64,000 bases of DNA from Streptomyces sp. NBC_00513 (GTDB lineage: Bacteria; Actinomycetota; Actinomycetes; Streptomycetales; Streptomycetaceae): contig NZ_CP107845.1 of NCBI RefSeq assembly GCF_041431415.1, positions 8,254,249 to 8,318,248 on the forward strand, in the 5' to 3' direction. The notes under the pieces were generated by a model. The model saw only the letters and a list, made by a program, of their open reading frames with translations, had not been told where the DNA came from and made no database searches. Both the position numbers and the translations under genes were made by a program. Below are positions 51,072 to 60,163 of the stretch, one piece after another. Positions within the stretch are counted from its first letter, which is position 1. Every line of letters starts with the position of its first letter.

Positions 51072-52592
51072 TTAGGGGTTCATCGGCCAGATCTTGATGC
51101 CGGTTGTGAAGAGGCCGGTGCCGTCGCCCTTGTAGAAGCGGAGTTCGGTGGTCCAGTGGCTGAGGAGGTCGACCTTCTTGTCGCCGTCGTAGTCACCGGC
51201 GAAGATTTTGGCGTTGTTGACGGCCCAGCTGTTGTTGGGCCAGATGTTGACACCGCTGTTGAGGCCGCCTTGGGCGTTTTGGTCGTAGCGCATGAGGGAG
51301 CCGCCGGGGGTGACGGCGACGATGTCGTCGCGGGTGTCGGTGTTGAGGTCGCCCGTGGTCAGGAGCTTCATGGTCTTCCATGACTTGTCGGGCCACATCT
51401 GGCGCTTCTGCTCGTTGAGGAGGCCGTTCGTGCCGGTGTTGTAGGCGTACATTTCGCCGGTGTTCCAGATGGCCAGGAGTCCGTCGCGGCCGGAGTTGTC
51501 GACCTTGAAGCGGGCCAGCTGGAGCATGTCCTGCCAGTTGGTGTTGCCAGGCCACATCTTCTTGTCGGCGGCCAGGGTGCCGTCGGTCTTGCCCACGTAG
51601 AGTTGAAGGGTGCCCGTACCCCAAACGGCCGCGATGTCCATGTTGCCGTCGCCGTTGAAATCGCCACCGATGATCTCGGCCACGGACTTCCAGCTGCCGT
51701 CGAGATTCCACAGGGGTCGGCCGTAGGCGAACGTGCCGTCGGGGAGGCCGTAGGCGGCGTGGAGGTTCCCGTTTCCGGTGACCGCGACGATGTCGGAGCG
51801 GCCGTCCTTGTTGAGGTCGGCGGTGGTCATCACCTGCGTCACGTCGGGAAGGATGGTGGCCAGGCGGATCTGTTGGATCCATCCGGCGACATCGTCGGTT
51901 CGCGCGGTGATGGCGTTGGTGCGGGTCTCACTCTCGCCGATGCAGCCTCCTTGCCAGGAGCGGCTGGCGACGGCGACGACGTCGCCGGCGGCGTTGAGGA
52001 TCGGGGCTCCGGTGTCGCCCTTGCAGATGGCGTCGTTCGCGCTCTTGCCGACGATGTCCACGGTCGCGGTGTTGACCGCGGTCACTTTGAAGGCGGCCTT
52101 GTTGGGCTTGTTGACGCCCAGTCCCCACAGGGTCTGGGTGTATCCGTAGCCGGCGGAGGAGACCTCGCTGTCCGCGGTGGGGGCGGTGGTGGCGAGGTTG
52201 GCCGGGGTGATGGCCGTGATGGGTTTGTCCAGTCGGCCCAGGACCAGGTCGCGGCCGGCGCGCGGTTTGAGGTCGGTGATCGTCGCCACCTGACCGCTGT
52301 TGAAGGTGACGGTGGCGCTCTGTTGGGGCTTGCCCGCGGGAACGGTGTCGCCGGGTGTGGCGGCGAAGCAGCTGGCGGCGGTGACGACCCAGCTCTGATC
52401 GATCAGGGTGGCCGTGCAGGATCTTGCGGTGTCCTCGGGGCCGATGGTGAGCCGCGCGGTGTAGGAGTGCTCGCCGGCGGCGACAGACCCTCCGACGAGC
52501 GCGGCTGCGGTGCCGGCCAGGAGGAGGGAGGCGGAGACTCCGGCGACGGCGAGAGCGGCAAACCGCGTCGGGCGCGAGCGGGTATGGGACAT
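51072..52592 (-). CDS. Secreted trypsin-fold protein with FG-GAP repeats, catalytic residues replaced
   Basis: 506 residues from ATG 52592. Signal peptide (AALAVAGVSASLLLAGTAAA, ~1-35). The trypsin-like domain has S74 in VVTAASCFA where His is expected, D115 in AGRDLVLGRL, and T194 in CKGDTGAPIL where Ser is expected. Two of three triad residues are changed, so proteolysis is unlikely. From ~250 there are five FG-GAP/VCBS-type repeats (LNKDGRSDIVAVTGNGNLHA, FNGDGNMDIAAVWGTGTLQL) with D-x-D/N-x-D calcium loops. Probably a secreted binding protein. Its active relative is at 16457-18424. Confidence 0.8.
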   Translation of the reverse strand: MSHTRSRPTRFAALAVAGVSASLLLAGTAAALVGGSVAAGEHSYTARLTIGPEDTARSCTATLIDQSWVVTAASCFAATPGDTVPAGKPQQSATVTFNSGQVATITDLKPRAGRDLVLGRLDKPITAITPANLATTAPTADSEVSSAGYGYTQTLWGLGVNKPNKAAFKVTAVNTATVDIVGKSANDAICKGDTGAPILNAAGDVVAVASRSWQGGCIGESETRTNAITARTDDVAGWIQQIRLATILPDVTQVMTTADLNKDGRSDIVAVTGNGNLHAAYGLPDGTFAYGRPLWNLDGSWKSVAEIIGGDFNGDGNMDIAAVWGTGTLQLYVGKTDGTLAADKKMWPGNTNWQDMLQLARFKVDNSGRDGLLAIWNTGEMYAYNTGTNGLLNEQKRQMWPDKSWKTMKLLTTGDLNTDTRDDIVAVTPGGSLMRYDQNAQGGLNSGVNIWPNNSWAVNNAKIFAGDYDGDKKVDLLSHWTTELRFYKGDGTGLFTTGIKIWPMNP

Positions 52593-52899
52593 GGTTCCTC
52601 TTCGAAAGCGGAGCCCTGCGGGTGCGGTGGGCTCCGGAGTGCTGGGGCTGCGGCGTGCAGAAGTGTCAGTGGCAGGTGATTTGCCGGGCTGCCGGCCGTG
52701 GGTCTCGGAAGCAATGCCCTCGACGCCGGAGGCGGAGCGGCGGTGACGACCGCGATGCGCGGCAGGAATGGCGGTCTCGACGGCGGGAGCGCGGCCCTTG
52801 AAGGAAGTGCCGGTTCCATCCTGGGCTTCCGGCGACGCCGGCGCGAGCGATGCGGTGCGGTGCGGTGCGGTGCGCCGGGAGTTTCTGGAGGCGGAAGGG

Positions 52900-53403
52900 T
52901 TAGTTGACGCGGAGTTCGATGAGAGTGGAGACGGCTCCGCCCGCACTGCCGGCCTCGCCGTAACCCGTGAAGCGGTTGGCGGGTGCGTCGAGAAGGCTGG
53001 TCTTGTCGTCGGCCTTAATGGTGACCTTGACCGGGTCGGTCTTGGTCCAGATGCCGTAGGCGGAGGGCAGCTCCAACTGAACGAAGGCCGGCTTGGCCTT
53101 GACGTCGAAGCAGTAGAACATCTGCCCCTCGGTGCTTTCGATCTTCAGGTCCTCCGAGCCCGTGCAGGCCGTGTAGACGAGCCGGCCATTGCCTCGCTTG
53201 AGGACGAGGTGAGTCGTCTCTGCCTTGATCTTCGCCGCGTTCGGGTAGGCGAAGTTGTCGATGGCGTACGGCATCTCGCCAGGAGTCGCCGCACTGACCG
53301 CAGGCGCCGGGGCGGCCGAGACGGTCGGAGCCGTGCCGAGGGTTCCGGCACAGGCTGCCGCCAGGCCGAACATGAAGAACTTGCGGGTACGAGCTGTCGG
53401 CAT
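52900..53403 (-). CDS. Secreted protein, unknown function
   Basis: 167 residues from ATG 53403 (MPTARTRKFFMFGLAAACAG). A signal peptide ends near VSA-AP (~31). The mature part is beta-rich (YAIDNFAYPNAAKIKAETTH, VYTACTGSEDLKIESTEGQM, FYCFDVKAKPAFVQLEL) with two Cys and ends LIELRVN. A long, probably non-coding 300-base stretch separates it from the FG-GAP gene downstream. No family recognised. Confidence 0.55.
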   Translation of the reverse strand: MPTARTRKFFMFGLAAACAGTLGTAPTVSAAPAPAVSAATPGEMPYAIDNFAYPNAAKIKAETTHLVLKRGNGRLVYTACTGSEDLKIESTEGQMFYCFDVKAKPAFVQLELPSAYGIWTKTDPVKVTIKADDKTSLLDAPANRFTGYGEAGSAGGAVSTLIELRVN

Positions 53404-53885
53404 AAGAGGCCCTTCGAAATGGGAATGGAACATAGGGGTGCCCCAGTGGATTGAAGCAAATTCAACCACACCTGTGATCTTCGATTCGCCGGCGCGTCTG
53501 TGATTCGGATCTCAAGGCTCGATCTGATTATTCAAGTCGGAGATCCGGGCCGCCGCAACCGCGGGCCATCGTTACGCGAGGAATGGCTTCGGGTTACCGC
53601 GTGTATCTACGGGCCGAACTGACCCAAACGGCACCTGAAGTGCACAAACGAGCACACGGGTATGGGTGCAAAGCGGCAGTTCGAGGCCTGTACGATCATC
53701 ACTTCCGTCCTGGGATGAGACCGCTAATCCGCCTGCAACCTGACCTGTTGCGGGCAGGGGTTCCTTCCGCATGTGAATCGACCGCCGCGCGGTTCAGACC
53801 TGCCCAGGGCTGTCTTCCTATTCAACGATGAGGGGGGTGCGCCATCAATCGGAATTCGCTCTTCCGGAAATCTGTACCGGATGCG
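53404..53885. other. 480-bp divergent promoter region
   Basis: It lies between the secreted protein (minus) and the large toxin gene (plus). No gene, repeat or RNA structure stands out. Confidence 0.35.
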
Positions 53886-56800
53886 TTGAGAACATTCACG
53901 GCCCGTCGCCGCACACTGCGCGTAATACTTTCGGCCGGCCTGCTGACGGGGCTGCTCGGCACGACGCCTGCGGCTGTCGCCGCCGAGGAGCCGGGGCTGA
54001 CGCCTCAACAGGCACGGCCATACGTGGTCGGCTACTGGCAGACCGGCGGCCGCGGCCTCAAGGAAGCCGCCGAGCAGGCGCTGCTCGGCGGCGACGATGC
54101 GGTCCGCAAGTTCCTCGACGAGGCCGAGGGGATCGAGCACGCCGACAACCGTGTGGAGACCGCACGGCTGGCGATGACCGGTGGGCCGCGCGTGCGCGAG
54201 GCGGCGGTGGCGGCGTTGCATAAGACGCCTGCCGAGTTGCGGGACTTCCTCCTGAAGGGTCTCGAGCAGCCGCAGGATGCCGACCGCAGGGTCGACATCG
54301 CCCGCCTGGTGCAAATCGGCGGACCTCGCGTGCGTCAGGCTGGCGAGGCCGCTCTCAAGGGCAGCTACGCCGACCGCGAGACGTTCCTGCAACAGGACCA
54401 GTACACCGCCCAGGAGACGGACAACCGGGTCGAAGTGGCCCGTATGACCAGCACCGGCGGCCCGAACGTCCAGGCCGCGGCACGGGCGGCGTTGCAGGGC
54501 ACGCCCGAGGACATCGTCGAGTTCCTGGAGGTCGGTCAGTTCACCGCCCGCAACCGCGACCAGGAGCACGCGACCATCGCGGAGCTGACCGCGCAGGCAC
54601 AAGCGGCCGGCAAGCAGGCCGAGGACGCCACGAAACAGGCTGAGGAAGCGTCCAACAAGGCCGTACAGGCATCGAACCTGGCCAAGGAAGCGGCCACGAA
54701 GGCCGCCGCGGAGACGCAAGCGGCGAAGAACGACGCCAAGCGGGCCGCGGTCAAGGCGGCCCAGGCAGCCGAAGCCGCCCGCGCCGCCGCCCAGGCGGCC
54801 CAGGAAGCCATCGGCTCCGCCAACGCCGCCAACCGCGCCGCCCGCAGAGCCGCGCTCGCCGCCGCCCAGACCGCCTCCGCCGCGGCCGCGGCAGCCGACG
54901 CCGCGAACACGGCCCACAACGCGGCCGTGGCCGCGGCCGGCGACGCCTCCAAGGCGGACGCCGCAAGGACGGCCGCCGCCGGCGCCCGCGCAGCAGCCCA
55001 GTTCGCCACCCAGTCCGCCGTGGCGGCCCAGAACGCCGGTCGCGCCTCCGCCGCGGCCGCCCTGGCCTCCGACGCGGCCAAGGGAGCCTCAGCCAACGCT
55101 CTGGCCGCCGCCGCAGCCGCCGAACAAGCCAACGACTACGCCGACGCGGCGGGCGCCCACTCTACGGAAGCGCGCCAGGCAGCCATCGAAGCCCGCCGCC
55201 ACGCCAACGCGGCCAACGCCGCCGCCAACCGCTCCGCCGGCTTCGCCCGCCGCGCCGCCGACGCCGCATACGGCGCACGCGACGCCGCGAACTCCGCCGC
55301 CGCCCACGCCAACAAGGCAGCCGACTACGCCGACGACGCCGCTGAACACGCCGGCGTAGCCGCGACCTACAGCGCCCAGGCACAGAAGAACGCGGAAGCC
55401 GCCAAGAACGCCGCCGACACCGCGGCCGCAGCCGTGACCAAGGCCAAGGAAGTCGCGAGCCTGGCCAGAGAAATCGAAGCCGGCGCCCTGGAGACCCGCA
55501 CTCAGGCGGCGATCGAACGCGCCATGAGCCTGAAAGCGGAAAGCGAAGCCCAGGTCTCCGCATCCGCCTCCCTCCAGGTCCAGGCCCTGTCCCTCAACGA
55601 CACCGCGACCTCCCTGGCCACAGAAGCCGCGCGACCCGACGTCGACGTCAAGGCGACGGCCACCAAGGGCCGCCAGCTCGCCATGCAGGCGATGAAGCTC
55701 CTCGGGCCCTGGCACCAGGACGCCGCCGCACGCGCCCTGTCCGGAACCGACCAAGACGTCCTGGACTACCTGCGCACCCGCTGGAAGGAAGCCAACCACA
55801 GCGACGCCCGTCAGCGCGTCGCCAACCTCAGCACACAAAGCCCCCACCCCTCCGTCCGCACCGCCGCCACAGAGGCACTGAAGGGCACCCCCGAACAAGT
55901 CGAAGCGTTCCTGAACGAAGGCCGCTTCACCGCCGGGTACACCGAGATGCGGGTGGAGGTGGCCCGCTACACCAACACCGGCGGAACACACGTCAAGGAA
56001 GCCGCCCAAAAAGCCCTCACCAACGGCAGCGGAAAGGCCCTCGCCGTCTTCCTCCAGGCGGGCCAGTACGCGGCCCGTATGGCGGACGAGCGGGTCGCCG
56101 CGGCCCAGCTGACCAACATCGGCGGCGAGGAAGCAAAAGCCGCCGCCAAAATCGCCCTCGCGGGATCGCCCGCGAGCCTCCACGACTTCATCGCCACCGG
56201 CCAGCACACAGCCCACCTCAAGGACGACCTGGCCACCCACCACGTCGACCAGATCAACCGGCTTCTGAACGAAGGCGACGTCATCGTCGCCAAAGCCCAG
56301 AAGAACCGCTGGCTCGCAGCCGAAGCCGCCGCCAAGGCCGTCCAGGCAACAGCCGACGCCCAAAAGGCCGCCGGGCAGGCCGCAGAGTCAGCACGCCAGG
56401 CACAGACCGCAGCCAACGACGCCACAGCCTCCGCGAACAAGGCCGCCAACAGCGCCGCCGCCGCCCACAACTCGGCAGCCACAGCCCGCAACGCCGCCGA
56501 CCGAGCCAACCAAGACGCATCCGACGCCGAGAACTCCGCCGCCCAAGCCGATGACTCAGCCTCCTACGCCCGGCAATCGGCCAAGCAGGCCAACGACTCC
56601 GCCGAGCAGGCACACAAGTCCGCCCTCGCCGCCGGCAAAAGCCGCGACGAAGCCGAGACCATGGCCAAGGACGCCTGGACGGCTGTCCGCGACCTCGTCG
56701 AGAAGGAGATGGCCGAGGCGCTCCGCCAGGCAGAGGCGGAACGCAAGCAGCAGCAGCAGCAGAAGGCAAAGCCCAAACGGATCTGCCGGCCGTTCGCCAG

Positions 56801-57992
56801 CCGCGAATCCATGATTCCATTGATCCCCTGCCTCCAGGATTTTGAGAACTCCGAGATCTCGGTTGGGGAAGTCGCACCCGTCCTGCGGAACATCATCTGG
56901 GAAGTCACCGGCCTCAACGACATCAAGGCCTGCATCAAGGAACCCACCCTCTTCGGATGCACCGTCGCCGCCGCGGGAGTCACGCCCTGGGGCAAAATCA
57001 AACTCGTCGGCAAACTCGCCGGCAAACTCGATGACGCCGTCGAAGCCCTGAAGAACATGCGTGTCACCAGGCGCGCGGTCCAATGCCTCACCTCGAACGC
57101 AGCACACAGCTTCCCCGCCGGCACGCGGGTCCTCACGGCCGCGGGCACATCCGTGCCCATCGAGGAGATCCGAGTCGGTGACCGGATCACTGCCACCGAC
57201 CCCACTACCGGGGAAACCGGGCCCCGTGCGGTCACTCGCACCATCCGCACTCCCGACGACCGCAACTTCACCGACGTCACCCTCACCGACGGCTCCTCCA
57301 TAACCTCTACGGCGGGCCACCCTTACTGGGTCGAGAACCGAAAGCGCTGGATCGACGCACGCGACCTGCGCGCCGGTGACGCCCTGCGCACGCCGGTCGG
57401 TACCACCGTCGAGGTCAACGACACTCATCGCTGGACCGGCCTACAGCCCGCCTACGACCTGACCGTCGATGACCTCCACAGTTACTACGTCAACACCGGC
57501 TCCGTCGATGTCCTCGTCCATAACACCGACGGTGTGTGTCCCGCCTGGGTCCTCAAAGCGCTGGATGAACTCGGGCCTTCGCCGCGTGGGCACGCCACCT
57601 CCGGCTTTGCGTTCCGCGATGGAGAGCGTGTCTGGCAGCGCCCCATCGTGAGTGGACTATCGCCCAACTCCCAGAAGATCAGCGACTTCTTGGAAGCCTC
57701 GGACGACTTCCCCGAATTCTTGGAGTACGTCGGTACGGCTCATCATGCCGAGGTCAAGCTGGCGTGGGAGATGGCGGAGAACGGGCCCAAGGGCGAGAAG
57801 CTTGATTTTGTCATCAATAAGAATTACGTTTGCCCGAAGCCTCCCGAGGTGCCGCAGCCGAAATTGACTCCAATGGGCTGCCTTCAGGCTGTCCCTGCGA
57901 TCCTGTATGAAGACCAGGAGATGTGTGTCTACTTTTCCGGGAGTAATGACTACTGTGAGCCGTTGAAGGGAAAGCGGAAGCGGAAGAAGTAG
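53886..57992 (+). CDS. ALF-repeat polymorphic toxin with Hint and deaminase-like domains
   Basis: 1368 residues. Signal peptide 1-~32 (LLGTTPAAVAA). ALF repeats follow (VETARLAMTGGPRVREAAVA, VEVARMTSTGGPNVQAAARA; again at ~645-780). Two very long Ala-rich coiled coils flank them (~230-600, ~800-960). A basic/Gln tract (KQQQQQKAKPKR) precedes a Hint domain: HSFPAGTRVLTAAG, TSTAGHPYWVENRKRW and a final VLVHN. The last ~150 residues carry H1287-A-E1289 (TAHHAEVKLAWEM) and C1316/C1332 (YVCPKPP, MGCLQAVPAIL). This resembles the zinc site of SCP1.201/DddA-like deaminases, but the Cys spacing is long. Secreted toxin, released by Hint self-cleavage. Confidence 0.75.
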   Translation: MRTFTARRRTLRVILSAGLLTGLLGTTPAAVAAEEPGLTPQQARPYVVGYWQTGGRGLKEAAEQALLGGDDAVRKFLDEAEGIEHADNRVETARLAMTGGPRVREAAVAALHKTPAELRDFLLKGLEQPQDADRRVDIARLVQIGGPRVRQAGEAALKGSYADRETFLQQDQYTAQETDNRVEVARMTSTGGPNVQAAARAALQGTPEDIVEFLEVGQFTARNRDQEHATIAELTAQAQAAGKQAEDATKQAEEASNKAVQASNLAKEAATKAAAETQAAKNDAKRAAVKAAQAAEAARAAAQAAQEAIGSANAANRAARRAALAAAQTASAAAAAADAANTAHNAAVAAAGDASKADAARTAAAGARAAAQFATQSAVAAQNAGRASAAAALASDAAKGASANALAAAAAAEQANDYADAAGAHSTEARQAAIEARRHANAANAAANRSAGFARRAADAAYGARDAANSAAAHANKAADYADDAAEHAGVAATYSAQAQKNAEAAKNAADTAAAAVTKAKEVASLAREIEAGALETRTQAAIERAMSLKAESEAQVSASASLQVQALSLNDTATSLATEAARPDVDVKATATKGRQLAMQAMKLLGPWHQDAAARALSGTDQDVLDYLRTRWKEANHSDARQRVANLSTQSPHPSVRTAATEALKGTPEQVEAFLNEGRFTAGYTEMRVEVARYTNTGGTHVKEAAQKALTNGSGKALAVFLQAGQYAARMADERVAAAQLTNIGGEEAKAAAKIALAGSPASLHDFIATGQHTAHLKDDLATHHVDQINRLLNEGDVIVAKAQKNRWLAAEAAAKAVQATADAQKAAGQAAESARQAQTAANDATASANKAANSAAAAHNSAATARNAADRANQDASDAENSAAQADDSASYARQSAKQANDSAEQAHKSALAAGKSRDEAETMAKDAWTAVRDLVEKEMAEALRQAEAERKQQQQQKAKPKRICRPFASRESMIPLIPCLQDFENSEISVGEVAPVLRNIIWEVTGLNDIKACIKEPTLFGCTVAAAGVTPWGKIKLVGKLAGKLDDAVEALKNMRVTRRAVQCLTSNAAHSFPAGTRVLTAAGTSVPIEEIRVGDRITATDPTTGETGPRAVTRTIRTPDDRNFTDVTLTDGSSITSTAGHPYWVENRKRWIDARDLRAGDALRTPVGTTVEVNDTHRWTGLQPAYDLTVDDLHSYYVNTGSVDVLVHNTDGVCPAWVLKALDELGPSPRGHATSGFAFRDGERVWQRPIVSGLSPNSQKISDFLEASDDFPEFLEYVGTAHHAEVKLAWEMAENGPKGEKLDFVINKNYVCPKPPEVPQPKLTPMGCLQAVPAILYEDQEMCVYFSGSNDYCEPLKGKRKRKK

Positions 57993-57998
57993 CCATGG

Positions 57999-58040
57999 TG
58001 TGCTGGGGAGGTTGATTGTGTAGGAATCCTCCCCAGCACA
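57999..58040 (+). terminator. Terminator of the toxin gene
   Basis: TGTGCTGGGGAGG (57999-58011) pairs exactly with CCTCCCCAGCACA (58028-58040), 7 bases after the stop. Confidence 0.85.
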
Positions 58041-58845
58041 TTCTGATTCGATCAACGCGATGAAAGTCGACCCGTGAAATGAGCGGTGCCCCCTGTTTTG
58101 GATATTTGGGGTGCGAGATCAGTTCGCAGGTGGGAGACGCTGGCTTCGCGTGGTGTCGGCTGGAGCGCCGGAACCTCGGTCCGATAGCCTGCGCTCATGG
58201 CGATGAACTCAGGATCTGTGGTGGATTGCCTCTGCCTTGGAAAGTCCAGACGAGGTTTTGCGGCGTACTGGCTGGGTCGAATGAGGAACGTATGTAGCTG
58301 CAGGGTATGATTTGCTTCCAGGAATTCCTAACTTTTTCCAAGGTCTTCTGCGTGCCGAATGTGCGGCCAAGCGAATTGTCATGCGTCTCGTCAGGATCGT
58401 TCGGCGGCTGCCAGACGCCGTAGAAGGCGCGCCGTCCCGACCCCCGTCGTTGGAGTCGGCAAATGCCTGCGTCGGCTGTCCCCACACCCCGCGCAGCACG
58501 GTTACGCACAAGTCCTGAAAGCTCGCCATCCCAGAGCGTGGAGAGCGAACCGGGGCGAGCCGACGGCTACCACCTCCCCTTCACCGCTCACGTTCTTCAC
58601 CCCCATGAGTATCTCTCCCTCCCGTATCGCAGGTTGCGTCGACATTCCGATTCTGCTGCTTCGCGAGCAGCGAGGCAGTGGACTTGGGAGAAGGCCAGTT
58701 GAATGGGCTGGCACGGGCCCGGAGCGTCGCTTTTGTGGAGCGGCTTGGCCAGCGATGCTGGGGCCGACGGCGCTCTGAGGGGGCGGGCATGGGGGCGGTC
58801 GGAATCCTGGCGGCGTTGTCAGTGCTACTTCGTACAATCCAACCC
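58041..58845. other. 800-bp region after the toxin; possible decayed gene
   Basis: No clear gene on the plus strand. On the minus strand between ~58195 and 58529, coding-like pieces sit in two frames: FQDLCVTVLRGVWGQPTQAF with ADSNDGGRDGA, then FYGVWQPPNDPDETHDNSLG and RTFGTQKTLEKV. Together they suggest a frameshifted small gene, family unknown. No recognisable immunity protein is present. Confidence 0.35.
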
Positions 58846-60075
58846 ATGTCCTACGCCTCGGCTCGCGATCTCCCCTCGTTCCTGGAATCGGAACGACAGC
58901 TGAAGGCCCTGCGCCTGTTCGCGTGGCCCATGAGGGCGCGGATCAAGTCGATCGAACGGGACATGCACGAGCTTGCCGGGACCGTCGACGCCTTCTACGA
59001 ACTGCTCAGCGACAAGCACTGGATCTTCCACGACCACTTGTCACTGACGGCGGTGCGCGCCCTCCTCGCCGAAGCGCCCGAGGATCCGGACCAGGCCGAG
59101 AAGATGCTCATCGACCACTACAACGACCGCGAACACCTCCGCCTCATGCTCGGACCGCTGCGAGACCTGTCCGCGATGCGCCGCCGCCTGCCCCTGGTGG
59201 AGAAGGCCCAGGAGGACTACTTCGCCGGCCGCTTCTACTCCTGCGTTCAGGTCCTGCTGAGTGTCATGGACGGGTTCGTCAACGAGTTCGAGACCGTACG
59301 CCGCGGCCTGCATGCCCGAACCCCGGAGGAACTACACGCCTGGGACAGCGTCGTGGGCCACCACCGCGGCCTCCAGCATGCCCACCGCACCTTCACCAAA
59401 GGCCGCACAAATACGAAGGAAGAACCGGTCTACGAGCTGTACCGCAACGGCATCGTGCACGGCAGCATCCTCAACTACGACAACATCATCGTTGCCACCA
59501 AGGCATGGAACCGGCTGTTCGCCGTCGCCGACTGGGCACGCGCCACACAGAAGGAACAGCAGGAAGTTGCCGAGCCCCCTACTTGGTCCGAGCTGGGAAA
59601 GCAGCTCAAGGACACCTTCGGGCAGCTCATCGACCAGGCGCAGATCAACCGCCTCAACGAACAGTGGTCACCACAGGAGCTTCTTTCCGACAGCGAGGCG
59701 TTTACCGCTCACCCCGCCTACGACCTCTCCGAGCGTTTGTTGACGTACTGGGTCCGCAGCAACTACGGATCCCTGAGCGACCTCATCAGCCGTGACCTGC
59801 ACACCAAGCACGGCAAGGCGGCACGCAGCGAAGTACGCCGCGTCTACCAGGACCTTCCCCTCGCATCATTTGAGATCGTCGCTGTCGGGCACGACATGCC
59901 CGCAGCGTGCACGGTGACCGTCCGTCTAACCCACCCCGACGGCCGAACAAGCACAGCCGGACTGAGATGGATCAGGGAAGACGACCGCGCCCTCCCGCGC
60001 CCCGATCCATGGCCCGGGCAATGGCGACTGTCCAACTGGGAGCCTTGGCATCTGATAGCCCGCGGAGAGGGCTGA
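58846..60075 (+). CDS. HEPN-like RNxxxH protein, 409 aa
   Basis: From ATG 58846 (MSYASARDLPSFLESERQLK); longer in-frame starts look unlikely. The N-terminal ~120 residues are helical (IERDMHELAGTVDAFYELLS). The middle (CVQVLLSVMDGFVNEFETVR ... PVYELYRNGIVHGSILNYDN) carries R-N-G-I-V-H, the HEPN catalytic signature. The C-terminal ~110 residues are a separate beta-rich unit (FEIVAVGHDMPAACTVTVRL, GLRWIREDDRALPRPDPW). Possibly an RNase effector of a defence or toxin module, but no partner gene is adjacent. Confidence 0.55.
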   Translation: MSYASARDLPSFLESERQLKALRLFAWPMRARIKSIERDMHELAGTVDAFYELLSDKHWIFHDHLSLTAVRALLAEAPEDPDQAEKMLIDHYNDREHLRLMLGPLRDLSAMRRRLPLVEKAQEDYFAGRFYSCVQVLLSVMDGFVNEFETVRRGLHARTPEELHAWDSVVGHHRGLQHAHRTFTKGRTNTKEEPVYELYRNGIVHGSILNYDNIIVATKAWNRLFAVADWARATQKEQQEVAEPPTWSELGKQLKDTFGQLIDQAQINRLNEQWSPQELLSDSEAFTAHPAYDLSERLLTYWVRSNYGSLSDLISRDLHTKHGKAARSEVRRVYQDLPLASFEIVAVGHDMPAACTVTVRLTHPDGRTSTAGLRWIREDDRALPRPDPWPGQWRLSNWEPWHLIARGEG

Positions 60076-60163
60076 CGACCAAAGACCTCAACCAAGTGGC
60101 GGGCAGGTACCTCCGCGTCCATGCGCCACGAACGCCTCAACCCCAAGCTGCAGCACTCATGTC

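Noticed and set aside
54700..56700. Repetitive GCCGCC-like pattern resembling a tandem repeat or CRISPR
   Set aside because: It is the codon pattern of Ala-rich coiled coils; no regular repeat/spacer units of constant length.
58209..58529. Treating 106-codon minus frame as an intact immunity gene
   Set aside because: Coding-like segments switch frame inside it, so it is at most a remnant; no immunity motif seen.
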